64,000 bases of DNA from CAISDA01 sp050258555 (GTDB lineage Bacteria; Bacteroidota; Ignavibacteria; UBA10030; UBA8401), in contig JBLMZA010000043.1 in the NCBI GenBank assembly GCA_050258555.1, positions 13,794 to 77,793 of the forward strand, given 5' to 3'. This document shows, piece by piece, positions 60,245-64,000 of this stretch (positions are counted from its first letter, which is position 1; each line of letters begins with the position of its first letter). The notes under the pieces are model-generated. The model made no database searches. It worked only from the letters and a program-made list of their open reading frames with translations, and had not been told where the DNA came from. The position numbers and the translations under genes are program-made.

Positions 60245-62644
60245 ATGACGGATCAAGATGACTATCAATTACTCTGGCAAGCCTTGTTTACAATTGGCGG
60301 TATTGTGCTTGCTTTCTGGGTGCTTATTAAACTGATTAAAAATCAATCAACATCACGGGCCCAGAGCAACACAGTATCTACACCACAAAGAACACCCACA
60401 CAGGGATTACTTCCAGAACCATCTACACCACAAAGAACACCCACACAGAGATTACTTCCAGAACCATCTACACCAACTATATCACTATCGGTAACAACGT
60501 CGCCCGTTTCTCAGTTATGCCGTGATGATGTAACTATCATTCGAGCCAGTGCAGGCCAGTTAAAATCGATTTCACCAGACGAATTGTGGATTCCCTGCGA
60601 CAGAATTTTCCAGCATGCAGGGTACACGATATCTGGTGGACTTGTCTACTTCGGAAAGGGGTTAAAGTCAGTTCAGAGATGGAGCGAAGAGCCATCAATG
60701 ATTGACTGTAGCCTCCCTGTGGACAAATTAAACCCTGATCGTGAAGGTCTCTACATGGGGTATTGGCCATCCTATTCTCAGATTCACCCGACATCTCGTG
60801 CAGCGTTCCTGGAATGGCTTGCTAATGGTAAAGAAGACTCACATGTAAACATCGGATATGTATTTATTTACTTCTATGGTCTAGAAAGACGAGCTTTGGC
60901 GGATGCAAAAGATTCAGCCACTGCACGTGATGAAATTCCTGCGATTGTGACGGAAGTAAAAAGGCTCGTGTCCATCTATGGAGAGAATAACTCATTCCGC
61001 GGCTACGCAAATAAGTTTCTTGATGCAATCCAGGCTTCTCAGTCGAACAACATTCTCTATCGCTCATATCCGCAGATTCAATCATGTTCATGGGAAATTC
61101 CCATGAGCCTAAAGATTGCCCTGGGACAGATGGCAAGGGATGGCGTTCCTCTCTCGGCTGAATGGGCATTGGCTTGGGCAGAGAATGACCCACAAATGCC
61201 TCACAGAACCCCGGTCCAACGATGTGTGAAAGAATTCAGGGAGTTGTTTAAGATTCGCTATACTGAGAAATATGGCGATGGGTTGAAACTGAAAGCCAAC
61301 AAGACAAAGATCAGCACCTATTATCATGCAGCCAGTCCCTCTTTGGGTGGTACTGTAGATATTTCTGTCGCTGACCTACCAGATATCACTGCGATATCTG
61401 GCCCTTCATCGAAAATTATCGAAATCATTAATGCCTGTACGGATGAACTCGAAGGGTATAGCCGCTATGTGGGACGCAACCCTGAAAATAAAAATTCCAT
61501 TGAAGCTACAGCATATCTGCCGCAACCGCTTATGAAGAAACTTGCCGGGAGCGAGTTTCAGAAAATGTCCAGTTGGCTGGAGGGAAAAATTATTTCAGAT
61601 GTACCTGTAACCATGCCAATGGCCTCGGTATTGCAGCAGTTTTCGTCAATTAAGGAAGAAGGTTTTGGCAAGAAAGATGCTACCACCGTTGCTAGTCTGC
61701 TTGGTAAAATAAATGTGGGTATCGAGCCTGACCCGCGCTTCTGTAATTATGTCCCAAAACCAGAGCAGAATGTAGTGCTTTTCAAGATAAGTGATGCCGC
61801 CCCGAGTTCGCCATCAACCGAGTACTCTGCTGCTACCATTGTGCTTCATCTAGCCTCTGCGGTGGCCGTAGCCGATGGTACAGTTGATGAGAGTGAAGAA
61901 CGGCGCCTTGAGGAACATTTAGAGTCATGGTTTCAATTGGGAGTTGATGAAAAAGCCAGACTGAGAGCGCACACCCAATGGCTGCTCACATCTTTTCCTG
62001 GGATAAACGGAACAAAAAAACGAATTGAAGTTCTGGAGCAAAACCACCGTGAATCATTGGGGCGTTTCCTTGTGGGGATTGCGCAAGCTGATGGGTATAT
62101 AGATCCCACCGAAATGAAAATTCTTACAAAGATATATGAGATGCTTGGGTTGGATGCCCAAAGCCTATTCAGCCATGTTCACAAGGCTGCAGTAGAGCCT
62201 GTAACGGTACAGACAGCCGATTTTATAAAACCGCAAGGCTATGCTATCCCAATACCTCCGCCCAAGCCTGCTATTGGTATTTCTATTGATATGAGCCGTG
62301 TCGAAGCGAAGCTGGCAGAGACTGTAGCTGTTTCTGCAATTCTCAACAATATTTTTACTGAGGATGAGCAAACATCCGTACCGCCTGTAGCTTCAGCACA
62401 ATCATCAACGGAAGCCACAATTGGAGGATTGGATTCTGATTCCTTCCGCTTCATGCAGATTCTCTCCTCCAAACTTGTATGGACGCGGGAGGAGCTTGAA
62501 CGGCTTGCCTCAGAACACAGTCTGATGCTTGATGGTACTCTTGATACCATTAATGACGCCTCATTCGATTATTTTGGTGGTCCATTCTATGAGGGTGATG
62601 ATCCAATTGAAATTAACGCTGAATATGCCAAGGAGATTTCATGA
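60245..62644 (+). CDS. sngA: TerB-domain defence protein (Shango SngA-like)
   Basis: 799 residues. N-terminal membrane helix (LFTIGGIVLAFWVLIKLI, about 15-32), a Pro/Thr-rich linker with a 15-residue tandem repeat, then TerB-N (about 95-330; YWPSYSQIHPTSRAAFLEWL and GYVFIYFYGLERRAL are hallmarks), a central region, a TerB-like domain (about 535-660; AVAVADGTVDESEERRLEEH and GIAQADGYIDPTEMKILTKI), and TerB-C (about 715-799). This architecture is that of SngA, first gene of the Shango anti-phage system. Overlaps the ATPase gene by ATGA. Base composition is visibly lower than upstream genes, a sign of transfer. The role of the TerB protein in defence is not established. Confidence 0.85.
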   Translation: MTDQDDYQLLWQALFTIGGIVLAFWVLIKLIKNQSTSRAQSNTVSTPQRTPTQGLLPEPSTPQRTPTQRLLPEPSTPTISLSVTTSPVSQLCRDDVTIIRASAGQLKSISPDELWIPCDRIFQHAGYTISGGLVYFGKGLKSVQRWSEEPSMIDCSLPVDKLNPDREGLYMGYWPSYSQIHPTSRAAFLEWLANGKEDSHVNIGYVFIYFYGLERRALADAKDSATARDEIPAIVTEVKRLVSIYGENNSFRGYANKFLDAIQASQSNNILYRSYPQIQSCSWEIPMSLKIALGQMARDGVPLSAEWALAWAENDPQMPHRTPVQRCVKEFRELFKIRYTEKYGDGLKLKANKTKISTYYHAASPSLGGTVDISVADLPDITAISGPSSKIIEIINACTDELEGYSRYVGRNPENKNSIEATAYLPQPLMKKLAGSEFQKMSSWLEGKIISDVPVTMPMASVLQQFSSIKEEGFGKKDATTVASLLGKINVGIEPDPRFCNYVPKPEQNVVLFKISDAAPSSPSTEYSAATIVLHLASAVAVADGTVDESEERRLEEHLESWFQLGVDEKARLRAHTQWLLTSFPGINGTKKRIEVLEQNHRESLGRFLVGIAQADGYIDPTEMKILTKIYEMLGLDAQSLFSHVHKAAVEPVTVQTADFIKPQGYAIPIPPPKPAIGISIDMSRVEAKLAETVAVSAILNNIFTEDEQTSVPPVASAQSSTEATIGGLDSDSFRFMQILSSKLVWTREELERLASEHSLMLDGTLDTINDASFDYFGGPFYEGDDPIEINAEYAKEIS
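60377..60466 (+). repeat. Two 45-bp tandem repeats in sngA
   Basis: Copies at 60377-60421 and 60422-60466 differ at one base I could see (Gly versus Arg codon) and encode STPQRTPTQ(G/R)LLPEP, followed by a partial third STP. In frame, so the linker length can vary without disrupting the protein. Confidence 0.85.
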
Positions 62645-63990
62645 CAACACCAATCCGCCAGAGAGACAGGGATGCAGTAATCCAATCATTAAGAGCCGGT
62701 GTTGTTCCTCGCACTGGCCAGCACCTGATTCAGGTAGGCAGAGTCAACGAAATTGCTGCACTCATCAAGGATATTGAACGCATAGTCGACAATGGTTCCG
62801 CTATCCGTTTTGTAATTGGTGAATATGGATCCGGTAAAACTTTCTTCTTGAATCTGATCAGAGCTATTGCCCTCGAAAAAAGAATTGTCACCGCCCATGC
62901 TGACCTAAACCCCGATAGACGGTTGCAGGCAACAGGTGGGCAGGCAAGGTCGCTTTATGCCGAATTGATGCGTAGCATTTCCACCCGCTCTAAACCTGAT
63001 GGCGGAGCCATGCAAAGCATCGTGGAAAGATTTGTGACTGAAGCACTTAAAGAAGCAAAGGCTTCCACTAAAAATCCGGAAACTGTTATTCACGAAAAGT
63101 TGGACATCCTTTCTGAAATGGTCGGGGGGTATGATTTCGCCCATGTTATCGCTGGATATTGGAAGGGACATGACACTGGTAATGAACAGTTAAAAGCAGA
63201 CGCTATTCGTTGGCTTCGTGCTGAATTCACGACGAAAACCGATGCCCGTAATGCTCTGGGTGTACGCACTATCATTGATGATGAGACATTCTATGACCAT
63301 CTGAAACTTATGGCTCGATTTATGAGACTCGCTGGTTTTGAAGGGATTCTTGTTTGCCTTGATGAATTGGTTAATCTCTATAAACTATCGAACGTCCAAG
63401 CCCGGAATTCCAACTACGAACAGATACTCCGCATTCTGAACGATTCACTGCAAGGAACTGCGGTTGGCCTTGGTGTAATTATGGGGGGGACACCTGACTT
63501 CCTGATGGATACTCGTCGGGGTTTGTATAGCTACTCTGCTCTGCAGTCACGTCTTGCGGAAAATACCTTTGCAGTAAAAGGTCTTGTTGATTATACTGGT
63601 CCTGTCCTTCGCCTTAGCAATCTAAGTCCCGAAGATTTTTATATCCTGTTGGGAAAAATCCGGCATGTATTCGCTTATGGCAATTCCAATAATTACTTGG
63701 TTCCTGATGAGGGATTGAAGGCATTCATGGACCATTGCTCCAAGAAAATCGGTGATGCGTATTTCCGTACGCCAAGGAACACAATTACCAGCTTTGTAAA
63801 TTTGCTGTCTGTCCTTGAGCAGAACCATCACACATCATGGCAGGAAATTCTTGGAACAGTTGATATCAATCCTGACATCAACCCTGACCTCGATATTCCC
63901 ATTGAAGATACTGAACCTGTAGCGGTTTCAACCGCCGCATCCAATATTTCCGCAAGTTCTGAGGATAACCTTGCATCATTCAAGCTCTGA
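62641..63990 (+). CDS. sngB: BrxD-like P-loop ATPase (Shango SngB-like)
   Basis: 449 residues. A P-loop ATPase of the DUF2791/BrxD-like family: N-terminal RVNEIAALIKDI, Walker A GEYGSGKT (60-67), Walker B GILVCLDELVNL (about 235-245), and a sensor-like segment MGGTPDFL. BrxD-like ATPases also occur in BREX; here it is paired with a TerB protein, as in Shango (SngA TerB protein, SngB ATPase, SngC helicase). It starts inside the sngA stop (ATGA). The window ends 10 nt after its stop, so sngC would be just downstream. Acidic, likely disordered C-terminus. Confidence 0.85.
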   Translation: MTTPIRQRDRDAVIQSLRAGVVPRTGQHLIQVGRVNEIAALIKDIERIVDNGSAIRFVIGEYGSGKTFFLNLIRAIALEKRIVTAHADLNPDRRLQATGGQARSLYAELMRSISTRSKPDGGAMQSIVERFVTEALKEAKASTKNPETVIHEKLDILSEMVGGYDFAHVIAGYWKGHDTGNEQLKADAIRWLRAEFTTKTDARNALGVRTIIDDETFYDHLKLMARFMRLAGFEGILVCLDELVNLYKLSNVQARNSNYEQILRILNDSLQGTAVGLGVIMGGTPDFLMDTRRGLYSYSALQSRLAENTFAVKGLVDYTGPVLRLSNLSPEDFYILLGKIRHVFAYGNSNNYLVPDEGLKAFMDHCSKKIGDAYFRTPRNTITSFVNLLSVLEQNHHTSWQEILGTVDINPDINPDLDIPIEDTEPVAVSTAASNISASSEDNLASFKL

Positions 63991-64000
63991 AGAATCACAG

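Noticed and set aside
60377..60466. Possible CRISPR-like repeat
   Set aside because: Only two adjacent in-frame 45-bp copies without spacers; it is a protein-coding tandem repeat. No CRISPR array or cas gene was seen in the window.

Overview
The window is a dense, high-G+C bacterial chromosome segment with one lower-G+C block at its right end. Four secreted proteins end in the type IX secretion (T9SS) C-terminal module with a (Q/C)(N/F)(F/Y)PNPFNPST core. There is a Bacteroidota-style BamD, an HpnCDE squalene cluster, and promoters of the TTGACA/TATAAT kind rather than the Bacteroidia kind. Together these suggest the Bacteroidota-Chlorobiota (FCB) group, probably Ignavibacteria or Kapabacteria. 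No rRNA or other phylogenetic marker confirms this.

Layout. 1-9.9 kb: metabolic and redox housekeeping (partial RsmI-like methylase, Cys-less thioredoxin-fold protein, FabK/nitronate monooxygenase, MetH, GpmA, ferredoxin, Rieske protein, QueG, TrxB). 10.1-11.6 kb: three Hsp20-family genes behind a sigma54-like promoter. 12.0-17.6 kb: a TetR-controlled efflux operon (TolC, HlyD, two ABC-2 permeases) with no ATPase; the promoter and operator can be read directly. 17.6-24.4 kb: a HyuA-like ATPase and three T9SS-exported proteins (GHL10-like hydrolase, CxCH protein, phosphodiester glycosidase). 24.4-27.5 kb: hpnCDE for squalene. 27.5-36.1 kb: a cNMP/GAF histidine kinase, RuvB, a membrane HEGGH protein, an acyl-CoA ligase, a PAS kinase with its response regulator, and an orphan receiver-like protein. 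36.4 kb: tRNA-Leu(CAG). 36.6-39.2 kb: LemA, two TPM-domain proteins and a response regulator.

39.2-51.9 kb is one nearly gapless gene chain: nitrilase-fold amidase, exported protein, CapA-like protein, BamD, thioesterase, FG-GAP protein, metalloprotease, then ccmABCDEF for cytochrome c maturation. CcmE carries the CxxxY heme-binding variant and no ccmG or ccmH follows, so this looks like the 'System I*' type of Ccm pathway. A 44-residue CcmD-like gene lies between ccmC and ccmE.

52.0-60.0 kb: polysaccharide deacetylase, ABC-F ATPase, AlbA-2 protein, a palindromic repeat cluster, TrmH-type methylase, cmk, ispH, and rpsA with a folded leader. From about 60.06 kb to the end base composition drops and two overlapping genes encode a membrane-anchored TerB-domain protein and a BrxD-like P-loop ATPase. 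These match the first two genes of the three-gene Shango anti-phage system (TerB protein, ATPase, helicase); the helicase would lie just beyond the window. This is the most notable accessory locus here. Shango itself is already described, so any novelty lies in the host lineage and the N-terminal anchor of the TerB protein.
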